The notes: generated from the letters alone by a model not told the origin. Positions 1 to 6,071 are shown, counted from the stretch's first letter. The stretch is DNA of 7,463 nt from Candidatus Mediterraneibacter stercorigallinarum (GCA_019116185.1 DXCD01000170.1:1-7463); one strand, 5' to 3'. A program made the numbers and translations.

Positions 1-206
1 TCACAGTCGTCTTCCACTTTTTTACAATTTCTGCGCACTTCCTGCATAACTGCTTTGGCATCCTGCCCTTCTTCAAATTCTACGTTCATTTTTAAGGTCA
101 TGAAATTCACGACCGCGTCTTTGACGCCCGCTGTGTTCTTTGCCGCGTCTTCCATTTTATTTGCACAGTTTGCACAGTCAACATCGATCTTATACGTTTT
201 CTTCAT
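1..206 (-). CDS. HMA-domain metal-binding protein, or N-terminus of a CadA-type P-type ATPase (partial, 3' end off the left edge)
   Basis: Sixty-eight residues are visible from an ATG at 206-204, with an AGGAGA ribosome binding site at 215-220, 8 nt upstream. The product starts MKKTYKIDVDCANCANKMED, a heavy-metal-associated fold whose metal-binding CxxC is C11-A-N-C14. Two further cysteines, C61 and C68, lie in an NCKKVEDDC motif near the cut. Such domains bind soft or divalent ions in the cytoplasm (Cd, Zn, Cu, Pb), either as free chaperones of about 70 residues or as the N-terminal domain of a metal-exporting P1B ATPase. Both versions are known beside ArsR regulators in Clostridia. The frame is open at the window edge, so the two cannot be separated here. 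The gene is divergent from the ArsR gene and shares an operator-promoter region with it, which supports metal-inducible expression. The HMA assignment is firm; the ion and the full length are unknown. Confidence 0.85.
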   Translation of the reverse strand, partial: MKKTYKIDVDCANCANKMEDAAKNTAGVKDAVVNFMTLKMNVEFEEGQDAKAVMQEVRRNCKKVEDDC

Positions 207-260
207 ATTTATTATCTCCTTATCCTCTTCCCTTTTCGCTACCGTATTGTTTTTTGATTA

Positions 261-278
261 AACAATTATTTAATTGTT
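261..278. promoter_or_regulatory. Perfect 8-2-8 inverted repeat, candidate ArsR operator
   Basis: AACAATTA (261-268) and TAATTGTT (271-278) are perfect inverted copies separated by TT. The repeat overlaps the first two bases of the plus-strand -35 box and covers about +1 to +18 of the predicted minus-strand transcript. A protein bound here could therefore block both promoters. An AT-rich imperfect or perfect dyad of this size is the usual target of dimeric ArsR/SmtB repressors, and the only such gene in view starts 123 bp away. Binding by that protein is inferred. Confidence 0.6.
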
Positions 279-306
279 GACTATAATGTACCCCGGATCG
301 TATAAT
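277..306 (+). promoter_or_regulatory. Promoter for the ArsR gene (TTGACT-N18-TATAAT)
   Basis: The -35 box TTGACT is at 277-282 and the -10 box TATAAT is at 301-306, spaced 18 bp. This is a near-consensus housekeeping promoter. Transcription would start near 313 and give a leader of about 89 nt before the ArsR start codon. The -35 box overlaps the right arm of the inverted repeat at 261-278. Confidence 0.7.
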
Positions 307-313
307 AAGTCAA
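285..313 (-). promoter_or_regulatory. Promoter for the HMA gene (TTGACT-N17-TACATT), interlocked with the ArsR promoter
   Basis: Read on the minus strand, TTGACT lies at 313-308 and TACATT at 290-285, with a 17-bp spacer. The -35 box matches consensus at five of six positions and the -10 box at four of six. Transcription would start near 278, inside the inverted repeat, giving a leader of about 72 nt. The box pairs interleave with those of the ArsR promoter, so polymerase could occupy only one of the two at a time. The weak -10 keeps the confidence moderate. Confidence 0.5.
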
Positions 314-401
314 TAGAAAAGCAAGTCGTATTTCCGTTTGGGCGAAAAGTATTTCCGAATGGAGCAATTGATTCTGAAAAGACAATCAAGGAGGTTTTCA
401 G

Positions 402-773
402 ATGGAGAAAAAAGACCTGCCCCATGACCATGGGTGCCGCAATGAAGAACAGATCATGGAACACATGCCCGGCGAGGAGGCGATTGCCGGAGTCTCAGAA
501 GCAATGAAACAGCTCGGCGACCCGAGCCGCCTGCGTATCTTCTGGCTGTTATGCCACTGTGAAGAATGCGTGCTCAACATTGCCGCTATCGTAAATATGA
601 CAAGCCCTGCCGTATCCCATCATCTCCGGCTCTTAAAGAGCAGCGGGCTCATTGTGAGCCGTCGCGAGGGCAAAGAAATGTATTACCGCACAGCAGACAC
701 AGAACTGGCACAGGTGCTCCACCACACCATCGAAAAGCTTGGCAGGATTACCTGTCCCGAATCCCGGGATTAA
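402..773 (+). CDS. ArsR/SmtB-family metal-responsive transcriptional repressor
   Basis: A 123-residue winged-helix repressor, normal length for the family, with AAGGAGG at 388-394, 7 nt before the ATG. Residues 30-50 (SEAMKQLGDPSRLRIFWLL) are the typical ArsR entry helices. The recognition helix region is MTSPAVSHHLRLLKSSGLI (66-84), and the wing is SRREGKEMYYR (86-96). Family members dissociate from DNA when they bind metal. Candidate ligands are an N-terminal H8-D-H10-G-C12 and a C51-H-C53-E-E-C56 cluster at the start of the alpha3-like region. In CadC this region carries CxC; here C56 aligns with its first cysteine and L58 replaces the second. The C-terminal alpha5 ligands of CzrA-type sensors appear only partly kept (D99, E101, E111 in my manual alignment). 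The gene is divergent from the HMA gene and followed by the AraC gene after 63 bp with no terminator visible. The metal sensed is not determined; Cd, Zn or Pb is the reasonable guess from the neighbour. Confidence 0.93.
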   Translation: MEKKDLPHDHGCRNEEQIMEHMPGEEAIAGVSEAMKQLGDPSRLRIFWLLCHCEECVLNIAAIVNMTSPAVSHHLRLLKSSGLIVSRREGKEMYYRTADTELAQVLHHTIEKLGRITCPESRD

Positions 774-836
774 TCGTCCCGCATCTGTCCACTTATACAA
801 CTGATGAACATATTTTTATGAAACGGAGGTTCCCCT

Positions 837-1832
837 ATGGATAAAGATCCTATCTGCGGGATCAAAAGACAGCTGTCCGATATCCCGTCCGGGAAATGTC
901 TTATGATCCGGCATCCCCTGTCCGGAGAAGACCTTCTCAGCGGCTGGACAGATGCCGCCTTTCCCTCTGACACCAGGCTTAAAATAGAAACCTATGAACT
1001 CTATCCGGGAATGGAACTGTCCTACAATTATTTTCTCGGCAGCAGTTTCCATTTCCACCACACGCACAAGGACTGTGTTCTCTCTATTGACCACTGCTGC
1101 CGTGGACGGATCGGCTGGCGGATGAAGGGCGGGCTGAGTCTGTATTTTGGCAGCGGCGACTTGTCTTTCCATGCCACGGACAAATGCGCGGACTCTGAGA
1201 TCACCCTTCCTCTCGGATATTATGAAGGGCTGACTGTCTCCCTTGACCTGTCCGTTCTCAGGGACACAATCCCCGAACTTTTAAAAGATGCAGAGGTAGA
1301 TGTCTGCCGCCTCTGCCATGCCTTCTGCGGAGAGAACGAGACTGCTGCCCTGCCGGCAAGTCCGCGGATTGGACACATTTTCTCCGAAGTGTATGACCTT
1401 CCCGAAAAGATGAAGCGCCCGTACTTGAAGCTGAAATGTCAGGAACTGCTTCTGTTTCTGAGTATGACAGGTCCTGCGAAGAATGCGGTTTTTAACTCGT
1501 TCCACTCAGAGCAGGCGGATACCGTGCGCCGAATCCATAATCTGATGACAGAGAATCTGCGGAAAAGATACACCATTGACGAGCTTTCCAGGCAGTATCT
1601 GATCAACACTGCAGCGCTTAAAAATATTTTCAAATCTGTCTACGGAATGCCCATTGCATCTTATATGAAACAATACCGCATCATGAAAGCCGCCGAGCTG
1701 CTTCGGAAGACGGATGACAGTATCTCTGCGGTCGCCTCGGCAGTAGGCTATGAAAGTCAGAGCAAATTCTCCGCCGCCTTTAAGGATATCATGAAGATAC
1801 TGCCCACGGATTACCGCAGGCAGTATAGCTGA
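837..1832 (+). CDS. AraC-family transcriptional regulator
   Basis: A 331-residue protein preceded by GGAGG at 825-829, about 7 nt before the ATG. The C-terminal AraC DNA-binding domain spans about 227-331. It has a first helix-turn-helix around 246-270 (TIDELSRQYLINTAALKNIF) and a second around 296-318, with the family signature AVGYESQSKFSAAFKD. The following canonical 'GxSPxxYR' stretch reads MKILPTDYRRQ, so the usual glycine and serine are changed. The N-terminal half (about 1-220) is the ligand or sensor part, of a kind common in Clostridia whose effector is not known to me. It is rich in His and Cys: H72, H74, H75, H77, C80, H86, C87, C88, then C157-x2-C160-H161-x2-C164. The gene follows the ArsR gene at a 63-bp interval with no terminator, so read-through from the metal-controlled promoter is plausible. 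It converges on the carboxypeptidase gene with 17 bp between the stops. The family call is firm; the target genes are unknown. Confidence 0.93.
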   Translation: MDKDPICGIKRQLSDIPSGKCLMIRHPLSGEDLLSGWTDAAFPSDTRLKIETYELYPGMELSYNYFLGSSFHFHHTHKDCVLSIDHCCRGRIGWRMKGGLSLYFGSGDLSFHATDKCADSEITLPLGYYEGLTVSLDLSVLRDTIPELLKDAEVDVCRLCHAFCGENETAALPASPRIGHIFSEVYDLPEKMKRPYLKLKCQELLLFLSMTGPAKNAVFNSFHSEQADTVRRIHNLMTENLRKRYTIDELSRQYLINTAALKNIFKSVYGMPIASYMKQYRIMKAAELLRKTDDSISAVASAVGYESQSKFSAAFKDIMKILPTDYRRQYS

Positions 1833-1849
1833 AAGGTATTATTCTCATT

Positions 1850-3301
1850 CTATGATTCCCATTCATTACGCCGGCGGCGCTGCGCGTAATGCCGGGATGA
1901 CCGGCGGGAAGGCGGTTCCGGACGCATCCGCGCCCTGCTCCTCCTCCTTCTGGCTCTTGCCAGTCGCTGTTTCCTGCGTTTCGCCAGCTTATAGCGGATC
2001 ACCGCATACAGGATAATAAATGCCAGGACAATCGCTGCTCCAACGCCGATCAGCACTTTTACAATCAATGAAAGCCACGACGCCTCTTTGGGAACGGATT
2101 CCTGTTCGTTCTTTGATATATGAAGAGCGCTGTCGTATCCGGTCTGTTCTTTCACGTATTCAGCCGTAAGAGTCACATCCGCGCTTCCTACATTCTGTCC
2201 CTTGTAATAATAAGTTACTTTTCCGGCTGCATCTTTCTCATCCGTAATTGTAATCTCATTTTCCAGGGCAGAAAAGTCAATGCCGGATGGCAGGACAACA
2301 TAAGCATTTTCATCTGCATAAGAGCTGACGCCTTCTGCTTTCGCCTGATCTTTTAGCAGGACTTTAGAAAAATTGGCGAAGGCATAATCAAACATCGCCC
2401 TGGTATCTGTGTACACATTGCCATCGTCCTGGAGCAGGACTGCTGCCAGCTGAAGCTCACCGTTATCTGCCGTCGTGACCAGTGTTGTCCTGGACTGATC
2501 CGTATAACCGGTCTTCCCGCCCGTGCAGTATTCATAATAATAGTAACCGCCTTCCCACAGCATCTTATGGTTCTGCTGGAACGTCCGTGTCTCTCCGACA
2601 AGATTAGTCGCTCCAATCGTATAATTAAGCGTCTGGACAACTGTGCGGAATTCTTCGAATTGATAAACTGCCGATGCGATCAGCGCCATGTCATGTGCAG
2701 TAGTGTAATGCTGTTCATTATGAAGCCCGTTCGCATTCATCCAGTGAGAACCCGTGCATCCCAGTTCCTCAGATCTGGTATTCATTTCCTGTATGAACGT
2801 ATCATACCCTCCGCCCATTAGTTTCCCCACACTCTCCGCGATCGCATAGGACACTTCATTTGCAGATGCCAAGAGCATCCCATATAAAGCATCATTCATG
2901 CTCAGGATCTCTCCCGGGGTCATGCCTATGCTGGCATCTCCATATTCAAGGAATGACACGCTATCCTCAGAAAAATATACCTCATCGTCCAGCTCCGAAT
3001 TCTCCAGCGCGACCAATGCTGTCAGCAGCTTCGTGATGCTTGCCGGATAATGCCGGTCATAAGCCTTTTTCTCGTAAAGGATCGCTCCGCTGTTCATATC
3101 CATAACAATCGCCGAATTACCGTAGACCAGAGGTCCCTGTGGCCATCCCCCGATATTATTTGTCTCAGGAACTACATCATAAGAAGCCTGCAGAGTCTCC
3201 TCAAATGTCATCTCATCCTCCGCCCAGGCTATTCCCGGCATAGCTGCTGCCATAACTATGGCAAGAACCGCAGCCACGGCGCGCTTTATATTACTTCTCA
3301 T
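1850..3301 (-). CDS. D-alanyl-D-alanine carboxypeptidase, peptidase family S11 (DacF/PBP5-like), with Arg-rich C-terminal tail
   Basis: A 483-residue penicillin-binding protein that would remove the terminal D-Ala from peptidoglycan stem peptides on the outer face of the membrane. The start has GGAGG at 3307-3311, 5 nt upstream. A signal peptide covers residues 1-27, with likely cleavage after AWA. All three active-site motifs are present: SxxK as S88-I-T-K91, SxN as S146-A-N148, and KTG as K263-T-G265. Residues about 310-400 form the beta-rich C-terminal domain of PBP5-type enzymes. A transmembrane helix follows at about 410-435, in place of the amphipathic anchor helix typical of PBP5. The last 48 residues hold 19 Arg and 3 Lys and should be cytoplasmic. 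It appears to be monocistronic: it has its own promoter (3335-3363), sits downstream of the terminator of the surface-protein gene, and converges on the AraC gene. No clear terminator follows its stop. The enzyme class is firm; whether it is a vegetative or sporulation-specific member cannot be told. Confidence 0.95.
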   Translation of the reverse strand: MRSNIKRAVAAVLAIVMAAAMPGIAWAEDEMTFEETLQASYDVVPETNNIGGWPQGPLVYGNSAIVMDMNSGAILYEKKAYDRHYPASITKLLTALVALENSELDDEVYFSEDSVSFLEYGDASIGMTPGEILSMNDALYGMLLASANEVSYAIAESVGKLMGGGYDTFIQEMNTRSEELGCTGSHWMNANGLHNEQHYTTAHDMALIASAVYQFEEFRTVVQTLNYTIGATNLVGETRTFQQNHKMLWEGGYYYYEYCTGGKTGYTDQSRTTLVTTADNGELQLAAVLLQDDGNVYTDTRAMFDYAFANFSKVLLKDQAKAEGVSSYADENAYVVLPSGIDFSALENEITITDEKDAAGKVTYYYKGQNVGSADVTLTAEYVKEQTGYDSALHISKNEQESVPKEASWLSLIVKVLIGVGAAIVLAFIILYAVIRYKLAKRRKQRLARARRRRSRARMRPEPPSRRSSRHYAQRRRRNEWES

Positions 3302-3334
3302 CTCATCCTCCGCCCGATATCATACGTTTTTATC

Positions 3335-3363
3335 ATTATAGTTGATTGTGCGGAGCCTTGCAA
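3335..3363 (-). promoter_or_regulatory. Promoter for the carboxypeptidase gene (TTGCAA-N17-TATAAT)
   Basis: Read on the minus strand, TTGCAA lies at 3363-3358 and a consensus TATAAT at 3340-3335, with a 17-bp spacer. Transcription would start near 3328, about 27 nt before the ATG. The -35 box begins immediately after the U-tract of the upstream terminator (3365-3402). The perfect -10 and spacer make this the best promoter in the 182-bp gap. Confidence 0.65.
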
Positions 3364-3364
3364 G

Positions 3365-3402
3365 AAAAACAGCGGAGGACATCCCCTCTGGAACATCCTC
3401 CG
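3365..3402 (-). terminator. Intrinsic terminator of the 804-aa surface-protein gene
   Basis: In the minus-strand RNA, positions 3402-3373 fold into a 13-bp stem. The outer arms are CGGAGGA and TCCTCCG, and the inner part contains three G-U pairs. The loop is AGAG. The stem is followed by CTG and then five T residues (3369-3365). It lies 81 nt downstream of the stop codon of the surface-protein gene. Confidence 0.8.
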
Positions 3403-3483
3403 ACTGATCTGCACCGCGGAAGCCCTTTACTGTTCAAATGATCTCACTTATACCGGAACTATCATACGGTTTACTATTCTATA

Positions 3484-5898
3484 TTATTTTTTCTTTTTGA
3501 TGACAACAATAACTCCCACAACTACACATGCAGCTGCAAGAACTACGATCCAGAGGACCGGGCTGCTCTCATCGCCAGTCACAACTGCTTTTTGAGCATT
3601 TCCGCTGTTTCCGTCAGGTTTCTGTGTATCAGAAGGTTTACCTGTTGACGGTTTGTCCGCATCGCCTGTTCCCGGCTTCTGCGGATCTTCCGGATCCGGA
3701 TCCTCAGGATTCTCAGGATCTTCTGTTATGGCCACCTTAACTGCAGCGGATGAAGCATTTCCTGCCGCGTCATAGAGAACGACTTCCTCTTCCGCTGACT
3801 CGGTGAAGTTCTTTATAACCGCTCCGTCTTCATAAGTCCAGCCTTCCGGCAGTCTGTTCTGATCAAGTTCATCCACATCGATCTTAACTGTTACGCTTCC
3901 ATCTTCATTTTCAATGTATTCCGGCTCTCCAAGTACAGGCGCTGTCTGGTCAAAGTAGAATGTATATGTATTTTCATTCCAATAGATGCCGTCTGTTACA
4001 ACGCTGTCACGGACAATCAGTGTATTCTTTCCATCTTCGCCGTTTCCTTCATTCAGAAGTGCTTCAATCTCTGCAAATGCAGCTGTATCCTCTGTTCCGT
4101 CAAGAGCAGACTCTGTTCCGTTCAGCACGAACTGAGTCAGCTTTCCATTGTCAGTAAACTTAAGATCAAATTCGCTGTTCAGCAGAGCGTCTGCTGTGAT
4201 CTCTTTCTCCTCGCCGTTAATCACAAATACTGCTTCCGGTTTTTCTGTCTCGAAACGGAGGTCAAAAATCTTATTTGTCAGATCTACTCTCGCATCGTTT
4301 ACTTCTGTATCTGTTGCAAGAGGATTGTCATATACATCCTGTGCCGCCTCATAAGATTCGAGAAATGCATCCCATTTATCATTATGGTTGTATTTGTATT
4401 CTTCCTCGATAATCGCTGCCGCTTCGTCTGTCTTTTCTTTAAGAGCAGTCTTATCTGCCGGTGTGAATTTCTGTACCTTGAAATATCCTGCCATGACAGA
4501 ATCCTTCAGATACAGGCTGATCACGCTGTCCTGGCTGACTGTAAACTCGCCTGTGATTCCATTGCTGTAATTTCCGTTCAATGCGGCAATATTGCTTACG
4601 CCTTTGGAGCCCTTCTGTGTTGTTCCGTCTCCGTAGACAACTCTGCATCCCGGATTTCTCATCTCTGAGCTGCTGTACTTACTGCCCTCGGCTCCTGTGA
4701 CCGGATGCTTTCCGTCATTTACAAATTCAAAGGTAACCTTAACACTTACCTCGCCATTATCATCCAGTACAAATTCCTGTCCCGTGATGTTAAAATGGCC
4801 GTAATTCTGGGGATCTAATGCATAGTTTATATAGCTGTCATCCTGTGTGTTAAATCCGATCTCTGTACTTCTCTGGTCAGGTTCTGCTGTTATAACATCA
4901 GCCTGCGCTGCATCAGCAGCGGTCAGTATGTCATAGTATTCCCGGAGCTTATCTATCTCGGTATTTCCATTGACATTCCTTGTTTCCTGATAAGCAGCAG
5001 CCAGCGGCAGGATGCTCTCTGTCACTTTATCACTATAAACAAATCTGCCGTCCTCGCCCGCTTTCTCCGGATTGTAATATTCCTTTTTATCATAAACTTT
5101 GTTCTGCCAATAATGCTTCTCCAGATAATAATATGCTGAATCTACATCTTCCTGAGTGGCATCAGCGTCATCCAAAACTGTCTTTGCATCTGTCAACGCG
5201 TCTGTAAGTTTTGCCTTAAGTGATGAATCTTCATATGTAAATTCTGCTGCTGACGCCTCATCGTACAGATTCTGAAGCTCTGTCTTATCCGCGCCTGCTG
5301 CCTGTGTGACCTCCTTGTACAACTCTACCTCGCCAGTGGTAACTACCGTTGCATGTGCGGAGTCCAATGTCAGTCTTACGCTTTTTGCTGGTGTCGCGGC
5401 AAACGTAATATCTGTCCATACAAGTGCTGTGTCATTGACAGCCTGGCTCGCCACCTGCGTATAAGAGTTTCCATCCGTGCTCACTTCCACGATGCAGCTG
5501 TTCGGCGCGCCATTGCCGACATGGCCGCCTGTATTTCTCGGGTGGATGCGCACCTTGCAAAGATTTACCTCTTCTGCAAAATTAAATGTGTAAACCTGCG
5601 GTTTGCTGTTTGCGGCGTCATTATAATTGCTGTTCGTGTAAGTTGTCGTGTCGCCGTCAAAACTTGCCTCCAGGGTGTCTCCATCCGTGGCAGGGCCATA
5701 AGATTTTGCTGACATAGAAGAGATCTCGCCAAGTTCGATCTTCACTTCCTGAGAGTCGTTCTGAAGCTCTGTCCCGGTCTCTGAATCTTGGGCAAGTACA
5801 ATAGCCGGTACGGAGCTGACCCCCAAGGAAAATACCATGGCAGCACTCAGAGCCGCGGCAGTAGAACGTTTAAAAATGCTTTTTATCCGCTTTTTCAT
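3484..5898 (-). CDS. Large cell-surface protein: F5/8 type C-like domain, FIVAR modules, Ig-like region, VVTGD anchor
   Basis: I chose the ATG at 5898 (804 aa) because AGGAAGAGGA sits directly upstream; an ATG at 5922 (812 aa) has no comparable site. Order of parts: signal peptide 1-36, ending AIVLA. A discoidin (F5/8 type C, CBM32-type) domain at about 55-196, with VYTFNFAEEVNLCKVRIHPR and a closing VRLTLDSAH...GEVELY strand. FIVAR module 204-261. An unassigned beta-rich region, about 345-475. FIVAR module 482-547. An Ig-like or beta-sandwich region, about 553-723, ending in DAAGNASSAAVKVAI. An acidic Pro-rich linker of EDP/ENP units, about 726-762. Then VVTGD (772-776), a hydrophobic helix (about 781-800) and KKKK. 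The tail resembles a sortase-type sorting signal but lacks LPXTG. No catalytic domain is recognisable, so binding of host or dietary glycans, or adhesion, is the likely role (inference). The gene lies downstream of a related surface-protein gene but is separated from it by a strong terminator. Confidence 0.88.
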   Translation of the reverse strand: MKKRIKSIFKRSTAAALSAAMVFSLGVSSVPAIVLAQDSETGTELQNDSQEVKIELGEISSMSAKSYGPATDGDTLEASFDGDTTTYTNSNYNDAANSKPQVYTFNFAEEVNLCKVRIHPRNTGGHVGNGAPNSCIVEVSTDGNSYTQVASQAVNDTALVWTDITFAATPAKSVRLTLDSAHATVVTTGEVELYKEVTQAAGADKTELQNLYDEASAAEFTYEDSSLKAKLTDALTDAKTVLDDADATQEDVDSAYYYLEKHYWQNKVYDKKEYYNPEKAGEDGRFVYSDKVTESILPLAAAYQETRNVNGNTEIDKLREYYDILTAADAAQADVITAEPDQRSTEIGFNTQDDSYINYALDPQNYGHFNITGQEFVLDDNGEVSVKVTFEFVNDGKHPVTGAEGSKYSSSEMRNPGCRVVYGDGTTQKGSKGVSNIAALNGNYSNGITGEFTVSQDSVISLYLKDSVMAGYFKVQKFTPADKTALKEKTDEAAAIIEEEYKYNHNDKWDAFLESYEAAQDVYDNPLATDTEVNDARVDLTNKIFDLRFETEKPEAVFVINGEEKEITADALLNSEFDLKFTDNGKLTQFVLNGTESALDGTEDTAAFAEIEALLNEGNGEDGKNTLIVRDSVVTDGIYWNENTYTFYFDQTAPVLGEPEYIENEDGSVTVKIDVDELDQNRLPEGWTYEDGAVIKNFTESAEEEVVLYDAAGNASSAAVKVAITEDPENPEDPDPEDPQKPGTGDADKPSTGKPSDTQKPDGNSGNAQKAVVTGDESSPVLWIVVLAAACVVVGVIVVIKKKK
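3527..3557. repeat. 31-bp direct repeat, copy 1 (anchor helix of the 804-aa surface protein)
   Basis: This 31-bp stretch, beginning CATGCAGCTGCAAGAACTAC, is identical to 6199-6229. After one mismatch the identity continues for 7 bp (CGGGCTG). It encodes part of the WIVVLAAAC anchor helix on the minus strand. Both copies sit in the same codon phase of their genes. Confidence 0.95.
3682..3723 (-). repeat. Short tandem acidic-proline repeat in the linker (EDP/ENP units)
   Basis: This GGATC-rich stretch encodes EDPENPEDPDPEDP, a run of degenerate three-residue units inside the wall-spanning linker of the 804-aa protein. Such linkers keep the functional domains away from the peptidoglycan. Degenerate 9-bp-type repeats of this kind can change length by slippage, though only this copy is visible. 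Confidence 0.7.
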
Positions 5899-5900
5899 TA

Positions 5901-5910
5901 TCCTCTTCCT
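5901..5910 (-). promoter_or_regulatory. Ribosome binding site that fixes the start of the surface protein
   Basis: Minus-strand AGGAAGAGGA lies just upstream of the ATG at 5898-5896. The tandem ATGs at 5922 and 5919 have only a weak AGG about 8 nt before them. A start at 5898 also gives a standard signal peptide beginning MKKRIKSIFKRS. Confidence 0.7.
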
Positions 5911-5956
5911 TTCTTTCATCATTATTTATGCCTGGATATAAGCACTTATATTTTGA

Positions 5957-5981
5957 AAACTTCTGTCCTGTACAGAAGTTT
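5957..5981. promoter_or_regulatory. Perfect 10-5-10 inverted repeat in the leader of the surface-protein gene
   Basis: AAACTTCTGT (5957-5966) and ACAGAAGTTT (5972-5981) are perfect inverted copies around CCTGT. The dyad is 58 bp upstream of the start codon and just downstream of the predicted -10 element (5995-6000). It could be a repressor operator or a hairpin in the 5' untranslated RNA. No U-tract follows on the minus strand, so it does not look like a terminator. Confidence 0.6.
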
Positions 5982-5994
5982 CCCGTACTTTCCT

Positions 5995-6003
5995 ATTTTA
6001 ACA
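5995..6003 (-). promoter_or_regulatory. Candidate extended -10 promoter for the 804-aa surface-protein gene
   Basis: Read on the minus strand, TGTTAAAAT (6003-5995) matches an extended -10 (TGn followed by a five-of-six TATAAT). No good -35 box is found 16-18 bp upstream, which extended -10 promoters can tolerate. Transcription would begin near 5988 and the leader would contain the inverted repeat 5957-5981. The region is AT-rich, so other -10-like hexamers exist, such as AATAAT further upstream. Confidence 0.4.
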
Positions 6004-6071
6004 TAATTCACCTGTTAGAGATGTAATTTTTTTGTATTTATTTACATTATTTAACATATTGATTTACAGGT

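Noticed and set aside
55..261. Plus-strand open frame of 68 codons with hydrophobic product
   Set aside because: It is antisense to the HMA gene, whose CxxC domain and ribosome binding site are clear; the hydrophobicity arises from the reverse reading.
282..287. TATAAT as a second plus-strand -10 box
   Set aside because: The nearest upstream -35-like hexamer (TTGATT at 254-259) is 22 bp away, too far for a normal promoter; TTGACT/TATAAT at 277/301 is better.
3050..3595. Plus-strand open frame of 181 codons spanning the carboxypeptidase start, its promoter and a terminator
   Set aside because: It crosses two confirmed genes and regulatory elements on the other strand, and its product shows no recognisable domain.
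3682..3723. Repeat-dense stretch considered as a CRISPR or intergenic repeat
   Set aside because: It is in frame within the Pro-rich linker of a surface protein, with very short degenerate units and no spacers.
5353..5712. Plus-strand open frame of 119 codons rich in Cys and Arg
   Set aside because: It is antisense to the F5/8 type C-like domain and has no clear family features.
5917..5922. Tandem ATGs as the start of the 804-aa surface protein
   Set aside because: They lack a good ribosome binding site, whereas the ATG at 5898 has one and yields a standard signal peptide.
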